Positions 1 through 12,549 of a DNA stretch of 64,000 nucleotides are shown here, piece after piece. Source of the DNA: Carex sylvatica (lineage: Eukaryota > Streptophyta > Magnoliopsida > Poales > Cyperaceae); contig CAXKVR010000008.1 of the NCBI GenBank assembly GCA_964058845.1, positions 124,001 through 188,000 on the forward strand, read 5' to 3'. The number at the start of each line of letters is the position of its first letter. The first letter of the stretch is position 1. A program made the position numbers and the translations under genes. The notes below the pieces were generated by a model. It worked only from the letters and a program-made list of their open reading frames with translations. It had not been told where the DNA came from and did no database searches.

Positions 1-412
1 CCATCTACATTCGCCTGGTCTAGCTACTACCAATCGTGATATATATACAACCAATAAGTGTTGCCGCCACAAAGTTGCTCGAAAATACTGAAGGATTAGA
101 AGAGAATGACTTTTTTGAAGGCGACTTGTCCAAATAATAATGAAGAAAAGGAGAATCTTGTCTATTGATATTTTCGTGGCAAAAGTACGAGACCATATAT
201 ATCACCTTTGATCGAATGGCAGGGGTCACGTGCACTGCAGCACTGTTGGCAAAGTGGTGATAGATCGAAGGAAGCGGCATTGACTCACCTGCTCACAATG
301 TTTATGTTTGTCAAGCACCATTAACCAACCGTATTGCAAGCCAACGATCGAAAAGCTTTTCATGTAGAAATGGCTCGTCAAATTTGAACCGGAGTTTATT
401 GGGAATTAATGC

Positions 413-461
<49 letters not shown>

Positions 462-1047
462 TAAAACTACTTTTCTTTTCACCGTTGTGGTTGTATAATT
501 TGCCACGGAGCTAAATATATAAGTAAATATATAATTAAGGTCCGCAGGAAGACTTTGTTAGGATGAACTATTAATTTGTTATACTTTATTTATTCAGTGC
601 CCTCCTAACTCCTAAGTTTCAGAGAGTCGTAAAGAGTAATTCCTGTATTTAGTGCCGCATAATTGAATCTCAGCTAAATAAATTAAAGCATCTTCACATT
701 AATACATGAGAACGACCAACAACATCTAATTAATTAATTAAGTTCAATCCCCCATGCATATCCGTTTTCTAACTGTTTTGTCATTAATTATAGTAATAAA
801 TGGCATTCCTTGCACTTCAGATATAAAAAACAATATATATATATCTTTCTTTTAATCAGATAAAGTACCTTCATATTTATGATCATGAAAAAGAAAAAGA
901 TACAAGAAAAAGAACACTAATTGCCATCCAAAACGACAGAATATAAAAGGAAAGAAAGCATAAACTACAGCACCTTATAGTAGTAATGCCGTATTGCACC
1001 ATTGCGCTTTTGTTGCTGCTGCTGCATTCTCTTATTTTGTGCTCTGT
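1..1047. other. Intergenic flank downstream of the first calreticulin gene
   Basis: No gene is supported here. The stretch is AT-rich and holds a compound TA/GA microsatellite at about 413-461. The part next to 1047 should contain the 3' UTR of the minus-strand calreticulin gene. Small open frames show no recognisable protein and no splice logic. Confidence 0.6.
413..461. repeat. Compound (TA)n(GA)n microsatellite
   Basis: An uninterrupted TA run passes directly into a GA run. It is a simple-sequence repeat in the intergenic flank. Confidence 0.95.
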
Positions 1048-4000
1048 TTAGAGCTCATCCTGAAATTCCAAGGAAAGAAAAGTTATCCTTCACGTAAATG
1101 TTCTTCTAACAACAAAAAAAAAAAAAAATTAACTCGTTATAACTAGAACTTATAATTTAAGAATATTTTCAACTCCAAAATTGTCATTTTGTTATAACTA
1201 GTAGTGTTTCTGTCTCATTAGCAGCTCTCTGTGACTCTATTCCTTGGGATCAATTATGCATGTCACAGATTCCCTTTTTTCCCCTAATTGTGTTTGTCTA
1301 TCCTCTGTGTGTGTGTGTGTGTGTAAGGCATGGGGTGGGTAAAGATACATGTTGAGCTTCTTTTTGCTTGTTGTCATCTGATAAGGTTTCTTCAATCTTT
1401 GTTTCGACTTCATCCTCCGGTTCTTCTTCATTTTTACCTTCCACAACTTCTGACTCATCATCCTTTCCTTCCTGGTATTGAAAAAATTCCGAGATGAAAT
1501 AGAATATAAATTAGAATAATATCTGAAAATTGATATTTGTGATTATTCTTGAAGTTGGAGTTTATTTTAGTACCTGTTCTTCCTGTCTCTTTTTCAAAGC
1601 TTCCTCTTCCACTTTCATCTTTTTCCAAGCCTCCTCAAATTGAGCCTCCTCAGTCTATCGTATATACATAATTAAAATATCAGAATAATTTCAACATAAT
1701 TTAATAGATACAGAGAAAATTTATAATGAGGACATGTTTGTGAAAGGCTCATACATGCTTGTGTTTGCCCCATGTTTCCTCGGCAAGGTTGAAGGCATAC
1801 TCAGGATCATCACATATCAAGATATTATCGAACAAGGTACCAGATTTAACCTGAAATTATAAAGAAAGAGATCAAATTAGGCCATTACCATTAACAAAAA
1901 AGGCAAGAAAACTAAGAAAAAGGTGTCATATATCACACCTGCCACAGCTCAATGCCAATGTACTTCAATCTAGAATAAGCATATAGATAGGGATCATCCA
2001 CAAATTCTGTAATTCAAAATATAATATTTTAATGTCTATGTTACCCAAAACAGGATAGAAATGGCTAAAATCATGGATTGAATGTACTGATACAAGATGC
2101 CCATACCAGGGTTATCTAGCATGGGTGTCGTCCATTTGCCCTTGTAGTTTGGGTTCTTCATTTTCTATCAAAGAGAGATAATCCAAAGAAAGACACCAAA
2201 CTTTAAAAGCAAATTAAAAAGAAAATATATAGTATGTTATGTATAAGGAAATATTATTAGAAATATAAATTAAATACCCTTTGCTTCCACGGGCCATGGT
2301 ATTCTGGGTTAGCAATTTTTGGGGCAGTCCATTCGCCGTCCTCTTCATCGTCCCAATCATGAGGCTACCATAAGTATAAATAAAATGACTTTTTCTTTTC
2401 TTTTTCTTTTTTTAATACAATAGGAATGAATAGAACTTATTGATTACCTTCACGGCATTGGTGTCCAGGATTTCTTTTGGGATATCATCATACCCCTATA
2501 ATTATAAAAACAAGTTTACAAGGATGGGAATAGTTTGATTAATTATAAGTAACACCACGGTATAAAAATGTGCCTATTTGTATTATGTTAACTTAGACCA
2601 ACTTAGACATTACCTCTGGCTTCTTATCTTCTGGATCAAGAACATACTCATCTTCATCCCAGTCTTCAGGCTGTCAAAATGTAATGCACATGTTTCATTA
2701 TCAATATGCAAAAGATTTTATTTTAACAAAGGGGATACAATAGCACCACCTGTATCATTTTATTGAAACATATATAGTTTTTGCATCCCCCATCTCCAAA
2801 CACACTAAAATATAAACTGGTACAGCTACTGCCTATGACCCCATCCCCACAACCCTTTAAGTGCAAAACGAATCCGATAGCCACTTATTGTAGCTATATA
2901 TGGTACCAGTTACAGCATCTGATGCCTCCTTGAAGCACCCGGAAACAAAATCAGTTAGGCATTAGTTTGCAATCATGTCTTAGTTAGGTCCTGATAACAT
3001 TTAAAAGCCTTACACTTAAGATCCAAAAAAGATTTTTATCTTGCACTCATGTTAGTTTTCCCGATCAAGCTTCGGCCGTCAGTCACTATTTAGTCCAAAT
3101 TTGCCTCATTTAACCCTCACCCACGAAATTGTTTTAAAAAGCATAAATCATGCACCTTTCACCCTTCACACTTTCCATTGGAGCCTCAACTTATTTCAAT
3201 TAACCACAATTCTGAGACTGGCTCGTATCTTAAATCATACAACTATACAAAGATAAATAATCAATGAAGCATAAAAGGAATCCATCACATTCCAAAACGA
3301 AGCACTACCATCGATTCTAACACATAAAAAGTCAGAAATATAATACAAATAAATTTACTAACCTTTGTGGCCTCTGTGTCGGGGATTTTCTTTGTGGGGA
3401 GAATGTCCCAGTCTTCATAGAGGCTTCCTTTATCTTTTTGGACATTATCAATTAGGATTGAGTAGGTTGCATCGGGCTTAACAATTAATGTGTAGACATG
3501 TGTCAGCTGATCGACCATGCACATTACATCATTTTTGTGAAGGTGGTTTGTTCCATTGTGTGAGAAAATGGCATGAACCCTCCTCGTGGTGTCCCCACAA
3601 ATATCTGGTCCGAACATGATGCTGAAGTAATAATAAACCGTTTGAAAGTTTTAGTATGTATGAACCCATAACGTATAGAATTAGGATAAATTCTTTGATT
3701 TTTATCCTTTTGAATTGTGTTTTTTTATTTTTTCTCACAATTTGGTGTGCAAAAACACCCCTGTGAGGTGTACTTAGTTTGTATGAAATAAAAAAGAACA
3801 TCATATATTTTTATATACATAACCTTGATTAACCTTGATGTTAGCCTTGCAGATTTTATTTTGAATAAACCCAGGATAGGATAAAGTGCCACTCCGGAAC
3901 GACTTTAACACGTGGTGCACTTTACAAAGGACCTACTATAATGATGTATAGAACAAAAAAAAAAAAATAGGAAACATCACCTATAAGGGGTGTCACCGCT

Positions 4001-4936
4001 GAATGTCTTTTGATCAATATCACCATTGATTAGCTTAAGATAGCCACCGCCACAGTCGAGTTTCTGCTCGTGCTTCACAGAGAATTGCAAAACCAGAGTC
4101 TTGTTCCTGCTTGTGAATTCAGGGAACTCAGCTGAAACGGCATAGAACCTGTAGTCCTCTGAGGTTTGAATCCCTAGGTAAAAATTAAGAAACAATAATG
4201 ATCGAATATCGGTTCTTTTCAGTTTAAACTCCAAAGACTAGGGATTCTCCTTCTTAATTTGATTCATCTGTTTTTTTTAGGAGTGAGACTAGAGTGCCAT
4301 GCATATAACGCACTTTGGTATGTACAATGAATCCATATTCTTCATAGAAATATGCATCCATAGTACGAACCAAAATGCGCTATGCATAGCACCATAGCCT
4401 CACTTGTTTTTAATTTATAATTTATTGTGGCGGTTTGGGTCCTTTTTGTATCAAGAGAAGAGATACATACACTGTGCACAATTTAGAAATATATACTGTA
4501 CCAGTGAATTAATAAATTAAGATCTATAATTAGGTGTGGAAATTAACCTTTATCCTCAGGATCTCCATTCCATTTTCCAGCGGTGTGGATCCATTGGCCT
4601 GCCATGCCGTCTTCTCTCGATCTGTTCCAGACTGATTTAATCCACCTTGTCTCCCATCCATCTGACAACCACAACATATATGCATATATAGATTATAAGG
4701 AACTCACATTAATTTCAACTTGAAACATAATTTAATAAAAAAACAGAGCAATACTTGTTGAAACTGTACAACATGCTCCAGATTTCATATTTCAAAAGAA
4801 GTAGGACGTGCAATCAAAATTCATATATACCTCCAAATTTCTCCAAGAAGTAAACCTCTGATGATGCAACGAACGCTAAGGCCAGCAACACCGCCACTGT
4901 ACAAGAGGCGCGTGCTTGTCTCGTGCGGATGGCCAT
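1048..4936 (-). CDS. CRT: Calreticulin, ER lectin chaperone (copy 1, complete, 13 exons)
   Basis: Calreticulin is a calcium-binding lectin chaperone of the ER lumen that folds monoglucosylated glycoproteins. Exons read on the minus strand: 4936-4831, 4661-4548, 4173-3981, 3621-3363, 2670-2614, 2495-2448, 2364-2278, 2164-2107, 2006-1939, 1850-1755, 1654-1574, 1471-1349, 1059-1048. All borders are GT...AG, phases agree, and they total 1302 nt (433 aa). A hydrophobic signal peptide follows the start. Both family signatures are present, [15 protein letters not shown] and [10 protein letters not shown]-domain repeats of the PEDWDEDE and GYDDIP types follow, then GPWKQ and the NPNYKGKW repeat, then an acidic tail. 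The tail ends in HDEL, with its H in exon 12 and DEL plus stop in a 12-nt last exon. The acidic tail fits the CRT1/CRT2 class rather than CRT3. Possible N-glycosylation sites are NKT and NGT. A TG-repeat sits in the last intron. Confidence 0.96.
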
Positions 4937-6601
4937 GACTAGTTGGTCAGATCAGATAAAAGCTTGTTAATGCAAGTTCTGAAAGAGGCGGGGAATGCAG
5001 AGAGAGCATGCATATATGATATATGAAGATATGAAACCTGTGGAGTCACATCTTCTAATCTTTGCAACATAAAAAATTAAAAATACAACATGTCTACTCT
5101 TCTAATCTTTGTCCGTTTAAATTTGAAATGGAGATGTCTAGAACCACTACTGGCTTGTTTTTTTTTTTTTAAATAACTCTGCCTCGTTGAATAAGCGACT
5201 GGAGACGTGGCCGGCGTTGCCAATTAATTATTTATGGCCAATAAAGTGCTCCTTAATTTCGACGTGTTTTGCTCGGCGGAGAAGCTTAGGAGCCCAAAAC
5301 TGGCAACTGTGAGTGCTAATGCCACTCTTTTATCTATTTATCTCCTCTCTACCGTATTTCATATTTTATAGGATGAGTACCGATACGATTTCTTTTTTGT
5401 ACACTTAATTAATTATCAAAACACAACACGTAAATTAAGTTTAGATCTTCGAAACACGTATATATTAATATATATGTGTGAAATGAATGTGTTTTAATGT
5501 TTTATTTAGTAAATAATAAAAATTATTATTATATTTGCATTATCCGTTATTTATCCGCTACCGTTTTATTATCTGACAAACATAGCAGATAGATATAGAT
5601 AAAGATAAAGTAATTCCTAGCGAAATATAATAGAGTATTCATAATGAAAAGGAACATATACATATTTATATAACAGATTCTATGACAAGTCACAAATTGA
5701 AAGAATTCGCACCTACCCGAAAGGACCTGATAGATAAAAGAAACGATAACGATAATAAATATGTAATGAAGAATTAAAAAAAAAAAAGAATCAAACAGAG
5801 AGAAATAAATACCAATAGATTTTGAAAAACCATATTTTTTTTTCAATACCCTGTTGCTTCTTTTAAAGCAACTGAACATGCTACCGAATAAAGAAAGAGA
5901 TTTTAGACACCTACAGTTGTGCTTACTCAATAGAGAGATTCTATTGACTACTGGTATTTTTCCTACTTTATCCAATATATTAGTTTTTTAACTAATATAT
6001 ACTGGGTATATTGAGCGGAGGTACTGGCATATATTTTGTTAGAACATCATGTGCATTATTTTTTTACAAAAGAGCAAAATCATCATAGCTCAAGTGTTAT
6101 TTTCTTACAAAAGAGCAGATGATGTAAATTATTTTGAAAATCTAGCATATTGTTAACTAACGAAGAAGTAAAAAAGAAAGTATATTATCTTGTTGTTACG
6201 TTATATGCAGAAACAATATATTGTAGTGTATAGAACCTTTTTTTCATAGCATCTCTTGCTAAATGTTGTGGGTCCACCAATTGTTCTAAATCGAAAGCAC
6301 TGGATCCAAATAAATACATTCGAATGCTGGGTATTTCTTTCCCCTAATAAGTAATAACCCTCGCTTTTTACAGACTACGGCCCATTAGGTCCAAAAAGAA
6401 CTCTTGCTTTTTACTGGGCCTTCTCAAATAACTCCTAGCTTCATAATTGGGCTTTAATTAGTCACTTGCTAGCTGCAGCGTCGGCCTAGTTGCCGTTATC
6501 TGTAAATTGTTCAATCAATCAATAACAAAAAGATTTGCCTATTTCAACTCTTTTATCCAATTTATTGGGATTTCATGCTTTTAAGTCGATAAACTTTCAA
6601 T
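4937..6601. promoter_or_regulatory. Upstream region of calreticulin copy 1
   Basis: This is the presumed promoter of the minus-strand calreticulin gene. About 270 bp upstream of the start codon, CGTGG (5206-5210) and CCAAT (5220-5224) are nine bases apart; on the gene strand this reads ATTGG-N9-CCACG. That resembles ER-stress elements in parts, but the CCAAT half is inverted relative to the classical ERSE. Further upstream the DNA is AT-rich with no convincing gene. Confidence 0.4.
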
Positions 6602-7291
6602 TAGGGATGTTCACTGGGTACGGTTTATTTAGTTTTTAATCGAATCCGAAAATGCTCGGATTAAATAGTACAGTTTTTTAATTTAAATGAATCGGTTCGA
6701 TTTAATTTTTGAATTACTTCAAATTTTTTTATATTTTGTTTGTTTTAGATTTTTCAAAACCGAAAATACCGTACCAACCAAACTATATATGGTTCAAATC
6801 CATGCTTCAGTGTTTGAACTCAAAATGAAGAAAATTTTATATTTAAATATTTTAGAAAAACTACATATTTTGTATAGAATTTAACTGTGTAATTTCAACA
6901 ATTAATATATATATTCATATTCATTTTAATAATTATTAAATAGTTTTGTATATATATTGAGTTTTAACCTTGTAAAATTTAATCTCTTATTAGTTATTAT
7001 GGCTCAACAGAGCAAATCCAAATTTACTTTGATTATTTTGATTTGGTTGTTATTTGATTGACAAGTTTAATATTGTAAGTTCGGTTCTATTTTTGAAAAT
7101 TGAATAAAATTTTAATCTCATTATTTTAATTTGATTTTAATCAAACCAACCCAATAAACAACAGATTCGTATCCTCTGATTTAACTAAAATTTTGAGTTA
7201 AGATCTGAACCGTTAACTTATATACGTAATTAAGCTAGATTGGCTAAAATTGTAATCAAACAATACGTTAATGCATATTCATGAACACCTA
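6602..7291. mobile_element. Non-autonomous hAT-type element
   Basis: The left end reads TAGGGATGTTCA and the right end is TGAACACCTA, forming short terminal inverted repeats. The 8-bp flanks are CTTTCAAT (left) and CTTCCAAT (right), a 7/8 target-site duplication as expected for hAT insertion. The inside is AT-rich with no transposase. Confidence 0.75.
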
Positions 7292-8058
7292 CTTCCAATT
7301 GCTCGTTGTGGGCGGAACCGCTATTATGGACGAAGATATAGATAGTGAAATAAAAAAATAAATAAAAATAAAAAACTTAGGTCTAAGGTATTGTTGACAT
7401 AATATTGCGTATGTATTTTCGTTGATTTCAGGAGCAAAAGTAGAAATTTGAAATATAAGGGAGACTCGAAAATATAAATGCTTCTAAAATATTAGAACTA
7501 ATTAAAGTGAAAATTTTAATTTACAAGGATCTATCATGGAATTAGCGATGTTAGCCGCTAACTTAACATTTTGTTAGAATAGCATAATACTCGCTAACGA
7601 TTTTCTTGTTTATGGTCATCGTGATAGCAAAAAAAAAAGGCGGAACTTTCCCATTTCCACTCCGTGGATATCAGACGAACCACACGCGCACGCTTATTGT
7701 TTTATTCGGTTAATAGTCTTTTCTTCTTCTTTCTGATCGCCGACTCCGACTTCTCTTCAACCTCCGTCGCCGATTTCTCTATCTATCTACGATTAAAGTG
7801 TTGTTCTTCGACTCCACTCCATCTCCGATCAGATTTGTTATGTCTCTCTCTGCGCGCTACCCTTTCCCAATTTCAATCCAAAAATTGATGGAAAAATTAA
7901 ATCATGGTGCTACGATAAAATTTTGTCGGAGCGATATGCATGACGTGTAATCAAATTAAATCATCGTGCCAACATAAAATTCATGACTTAGATTTTGTCA
8001 TTTGCCTTTGTAATCACTAGAAAATGATAAATTAAATCAATTATTCATAACATGTAAC
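7292..8058. other. Intergenic stretch between two hAT elements
   Basis: No gene is supported. A CT-rich stretch at about 7640-7880 looks superficially like a leader or exon, but it has no recognisable protein and no partner exons. Confidence 0.5.
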
Positions 8059-9055
8059 TAGGGGTGAAAACGGAGTCGAATTATCGGTGAATATCCGTTC
8101 CGAATCCGTATCCGAATTTAAGGAGTCGAATTATCGGTGAATATCCATTCCAAATTCGTATTCGAATTTAAACGGAGCAGATAGTTTTGGATACGAATCC
8201 CGATAATTTATTAAGATGGTGAATATCCGTTCCAAATCCGTATCCGAATTTAAACGGAGCAAGATGGTGAATATTCGGAGCGGATAGTTTTGGATACGGA
8301 TCTCAATAATTTATTAAGATGGACAATTTTTTCGAATTCGGATAATATTCTGATTGGCTAAACGAATCGGATATCCACACTTCCGATACTCAACCCACTT
8401 TCAATTTTGCTCTTCGATCCATTAATACAACTGTACATGTTTATATATGATATGTTGCTTTGAACACTACAACTTGTGGGACTATTCAATACTTGATATA
8501 CCAACCGGAACAAGTATTTAACTATCAAATTAATAGTATTGAGCCAAGCCCAGTCTACGAATCAATATTTAACTATTAAAGTAATATTGGGCCAAGTCCA
8601 GTCTACGGATCAAAGATGTAAACTACTTAAAATAAATTTGCACATCTTTGGTAAATTTGCTCCCAATCGGGTTTGAACCCTCTCCCTCTGTGTAAAAAGT
8701 TTCAATGACTAAGATTTGAACCACTATACCACATTAATTTATGTTATTATTTTTTTGTTTTGTCTATATATTATATCAATGCATTATTTGCCCTTCTGCT
8801 TCAACTTATAGTTATCATTAATATTTATATCTTAGAAGTTCATATATCTTAATTATCCAACCATTATTTATTTTATATCCGTATTCGAATCCATATCCAT
8901 GGACTATCCGTTCCATATCCATTTAAAGCGGATTTGGTTTTGAATTTTGATATCTGTTTACTATCCGTATCCGTATTCGTATCCACTCATTATCCGACGG
9001 ATGCGGATATGGTATCAGCATTATCCGCTCTGTATCCGCTCCGTTTTCACCCCTA
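8059..9055. mobile_element. Non-autonomous hAT-type element with internal repeats
   Basis: The ends are TAGGGGTGAAAACGGA and its inverted copy TCCGTTTTCACCCCTA. Flanks CATGTAAC and CCTGTAAC form a 7/8 match 8-bp target-site duplication. Near the left end a unit containing GTCGAATTATCGGTGAATAT is tandemly repeated. Both ends are rich in ATCCGTATCCG-like words. No transposase frame is visible. Confidence 0.85.
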
Positions 9056-11255
9056 CCTGTAACAAAGTAAGTTTTTCTATAAATATTGCTCCGACAAATT
9101 AAATCAACTTAGATTTAAATAGATTGTTCACTGCCACCAAACCTCAACCTGTGCAGGAATTTTTTCAACCTGTGTTGTACTGTGCAATACCAAGGCATAC
9201 TGACATACTGGTACCACTGGTACTGGTACATGCCGAGTTTGCTCCATCTTTCTTTTGTTTTTGTTGTCTTGTATCTGATTAATAAATCAATTTCACTTTG
9301 AGCATATATATTTGGGTAGTCAAAAGGCAAAACTAGATAATAGTAATTTTGGTTTGTACATGCATGCATCTTCACTGCAATAAGAGCAACTTCTAAATTT
9401 GAACAAAAAGTAATTTCTGGATCCTTTCAAAGAAGTTAAATTTATGGTTGGTTCCTTGCAAAAATATAAAAAAATTAATGATCGAATAGGGGCATAGATC
9501 TCTAATTTTACTCAAAAAGAAGAGATATTGTGGCAGTGCAGTTCGTACCAGTTGGAACATTGAATTAAATAGCATCTATATTGGTACAAGAGGAGATCGT
9601 CTCAGTGGCCGTGGCAACTCGTACCAGTAGCAACTCCAACCCAAGTGAATTTTCTGACATGAAAATTTTCATCAGAAGTGCTTGTTATCCTGATTGTGTG
9701 CATAGTCATGGTTCTCTTTACTATCTTCTGCACCAACTTCCCTCTGTGGAATTGTTTTGTAGCATATCTCATGTACCTGTTTTCGCTTGTACTTGTTTAT
9801 GTGCTAGATTATAAGTTTGGCTGGTCATAGAATCTGACATGGTGAGAAAATATCATTTTTTTTTTCAAGGCTGAGAAAATGAATATCCAGTTTTTTTTTT
9901 TGTACCTACTATGTTGTGATCTCTTGAATATTTTGTACTGCTGTGTAATGATTTTTAATATTGTAAAATTATTGTGTTGGATATCTTATTCGACATATTA
10001 TGTGATGAGCAGTGACAGACTTTTTGGTGATATCTTTATTCGACATATCTTTATTCAGTACATTTAATATTTATTATCTATAATACTACATCTTGTAAAA
10101 TATGTGACAACTATGGTCAGGACACACTGACACCAAATCTGACCAAAAATGTACTATACTGATAAAATAACATCATTTAGTTAATAATTAATAAATAGTG
10201 AAATTATGTCTATAGTCATTGCAATAGTTATGTACAAATCAAACATGGAAATGACTCATTTCAGTGAATGTTGAAGCAATAGCTATGTGCGAATCAAACA
10301 TAGTAATGACATATGTCCTGAAATGATATTTCATGGTATTACATTCTCTGAAATTCTTCGATTCTCTGAAATAATCTATAGCGCCAAACGCCTCCTGAGA
10401 GTTGAGAGTTATGTTGAAATACATAATAGATTTCCAAGTTCGCTATTTCCTACACATCCAAACACGAATTTTATGAAGTAATTTACATAGATCTATGAGT
10501 AAGAAAAGAAATCATAAAAATAAATTAGGTTTAAGTGATCTTTTTATTACAAAACAATTTAAAACTCTTCCACTATTACACCACTGCTGAAGCCTGAAAG
10601 AAAGCCCCTTTGCTCTGTATTGAAAATGTTGCCATCCGATCTGCACGGAAATAGACGTGCATCGGTGCATGGATATCCGTAGGCCGTAGCCAATATTCTC
10701 TTCAATCTCACCACCAATTACAGAGATTTTGTTTTTTTTTTTTAAAAGAGCAAGTCACGTGGGTCTAGCAGAAATTGTACAGAAATATTTATAAGTTTCT
10801 TCTGGAATGAAATTTATTGAGAGCGCCACCTACTGGTTTAGAGATTATCAACATTCAACAACAGCAAAATCTACCAATAAGAACCGGATTGCCTACGTAA
10901 TTATTTGGATGTTTTTCTCTTTGAAGCATAGTGACAAGATATATCTTCAGAAGTGTATCCGTTTAATTCTTTTTTAGGATGATGCTGAATCGAACGTTAA
11001 ATTATTCGGTTGACTAAACTTTGATCAAATTAAACTCGAATAATTTCCGAATTTTACAAACTTTTTCTGAATTTTACAAATTATTCACGATTTTTTTCCG
11101 AATTTTTCTAAGAACAATTTTTTTTTTTTTTTTGCTCCCTTGCGGGACAGAGATTTCTTATCCGAATTATTCCTGAATCACGAATTTTTGATCTCGTCGA
11201 ACCGAATCCGAATAATTCATTTGTCACTATGCTTGAAAGTATAACAATAGCCGAC
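9056..11255. other. Intergenic, no gene seen
   Basis: AT-rich sequence without supported coding exons. It contains a cluster of GGTACCAGTAC-like words (about 9207-9232, 9546, 9619) that recur elsewhere in the window. Confidence 0.5.
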
Positions 11256-11480
11256 ATTTTTAAAAATACCCAAAAATAAAAATAAATTATTAAGAATAAC
11301 CAGGATCTGGTCAGAATTTTAAAAATACCCAAACTGTGAAAAAAAACCACGGTTCTGATTTTTTATTCAAAACTGTGGAATAAATCCACGGTTCCGATTT
11401 TTTATTCAAAATTGTGAAATAAATCCACGATTTTGAATTTATTCAGAACCGTGATTTTATTCCACGGTGTTGAATAAAAA
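11256..11480. repeat. Left terminal inverted repeat of the Mutator-like element
   Basis: Inverted partner of about 22840-23048. It holds several short internal repeats of TTTTTATTCAAAA joined to CCACGGTT-like words. Confidence 0.75.
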
Positions 11481-11499
11481 TTAAACTGTGAATTTTTTG

Positions 11500-12549
11500 C
11501 CACAGGTTTTGAATTTTAAATCAGATCCGTGACACCTCAAATCTGTTCTTAGTCAGGCCAAAATAAATACCATTATTTATTTTTTGAAATGGATTCAATT
11601 TCCTTGGATAACCTCAAAATGTTTCATAATTTTCATACCTCTGTATTTCTAGGTTTCTACAATGAAACAAAATATCTGCCAAAATATTAATGTACTATTA
11701 CAAGATGGCTTGATCTATCTACACACATGTATATTATTTTTCGAATTACAAATGGGTTTGCTAACCGAAAAAGACTATTATATTAATATAAAAAATGCCA
11801 GGGGCCTATGTAGATACTAAAATATGCTCATTGATTTCTGGTAGATTTCATTTTCTATACAAAGGATGACATTAATTGAACATTCTAAACAACAATAATT
11901 TCTTACCAATCCAAATGAAATAATAGTTGAGGAGCCTATTATAACGATTCAACCAATAAATGCAGTTCCTAAAGCTTAACCTCATCTCTGTTATAAACAT
12001 GTTTATAAACAGGAGACGTCACCAGTGTTTACTGGCTCCATCAAAATATGATACATCACTTTTATTGAGGGGACAATTTGGAGAATTTTCCATAGAAGAC
12101 AAAATAAAGACAATATACCGATATAGTCAATGAATTTTCTCTTAAGCTTCTGATTGAAATCAGTATTTTGATTACCATGTCTTGGTAACTTTAAAAAAAA
12201 AAAGACAATATACCGATATAGTCAATAAATTTTCTCTTAAGCTTCTGATTGAAATCAATGTTTTGGTTACCATGTCTTGGTAACTTTTAAAAAAAAGTAT
12301 CCTTAATTTTTATACAATGAATTATGGGTTATGTGATTTTGTAAATATTTCAAAGTTCAGAAAATGATTAATCAACACCAATTAGGAAAAGAGAAAAGTT
12401 ATATAATTGAAAATTAATTAATATTGGAAAAATATTATACATGAAATGACAAATGTTGCAATAACATTATGTTTTTGAGAAAATTCTGGACCATCTAATT
12501 TTTGAGAAAATTCTGGATACAGCTGACGCGGGAATGCGTCTGTGGGCTC
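11500..12549. other. Internal non-coding part of the Mutator-like element, with a 95-bp tandem duplication
   Basis: No gene is supported. Two head-to-tail copies of a unit of about 95 bp lie at 12109-12203 and 12204-12298, each beginning GACAATATACCGATATAGTC and ending in a run of A. Confidence 0.7.

Noticed and set aside
1237..1461. Open frame over the calreticulin copy 1 tail ending after a TG-repeat
   Set aside because: It is a shadow frame or read-through of exon 12. A GT donor at 1348 and a CAG acceptor at 1060 join to the DEL-stop exon, giving HDEL, the same plan as copy 2.
5547..5975. 142-codon open frame on the minus strand
   Set aside because: Low-complexity, Ile/Phe/Lys-rich protein with no recognisable domain, no splice partners, and AT-rich composition. 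I considered a plastid-derived insertion but could not recognise a plastid gene.
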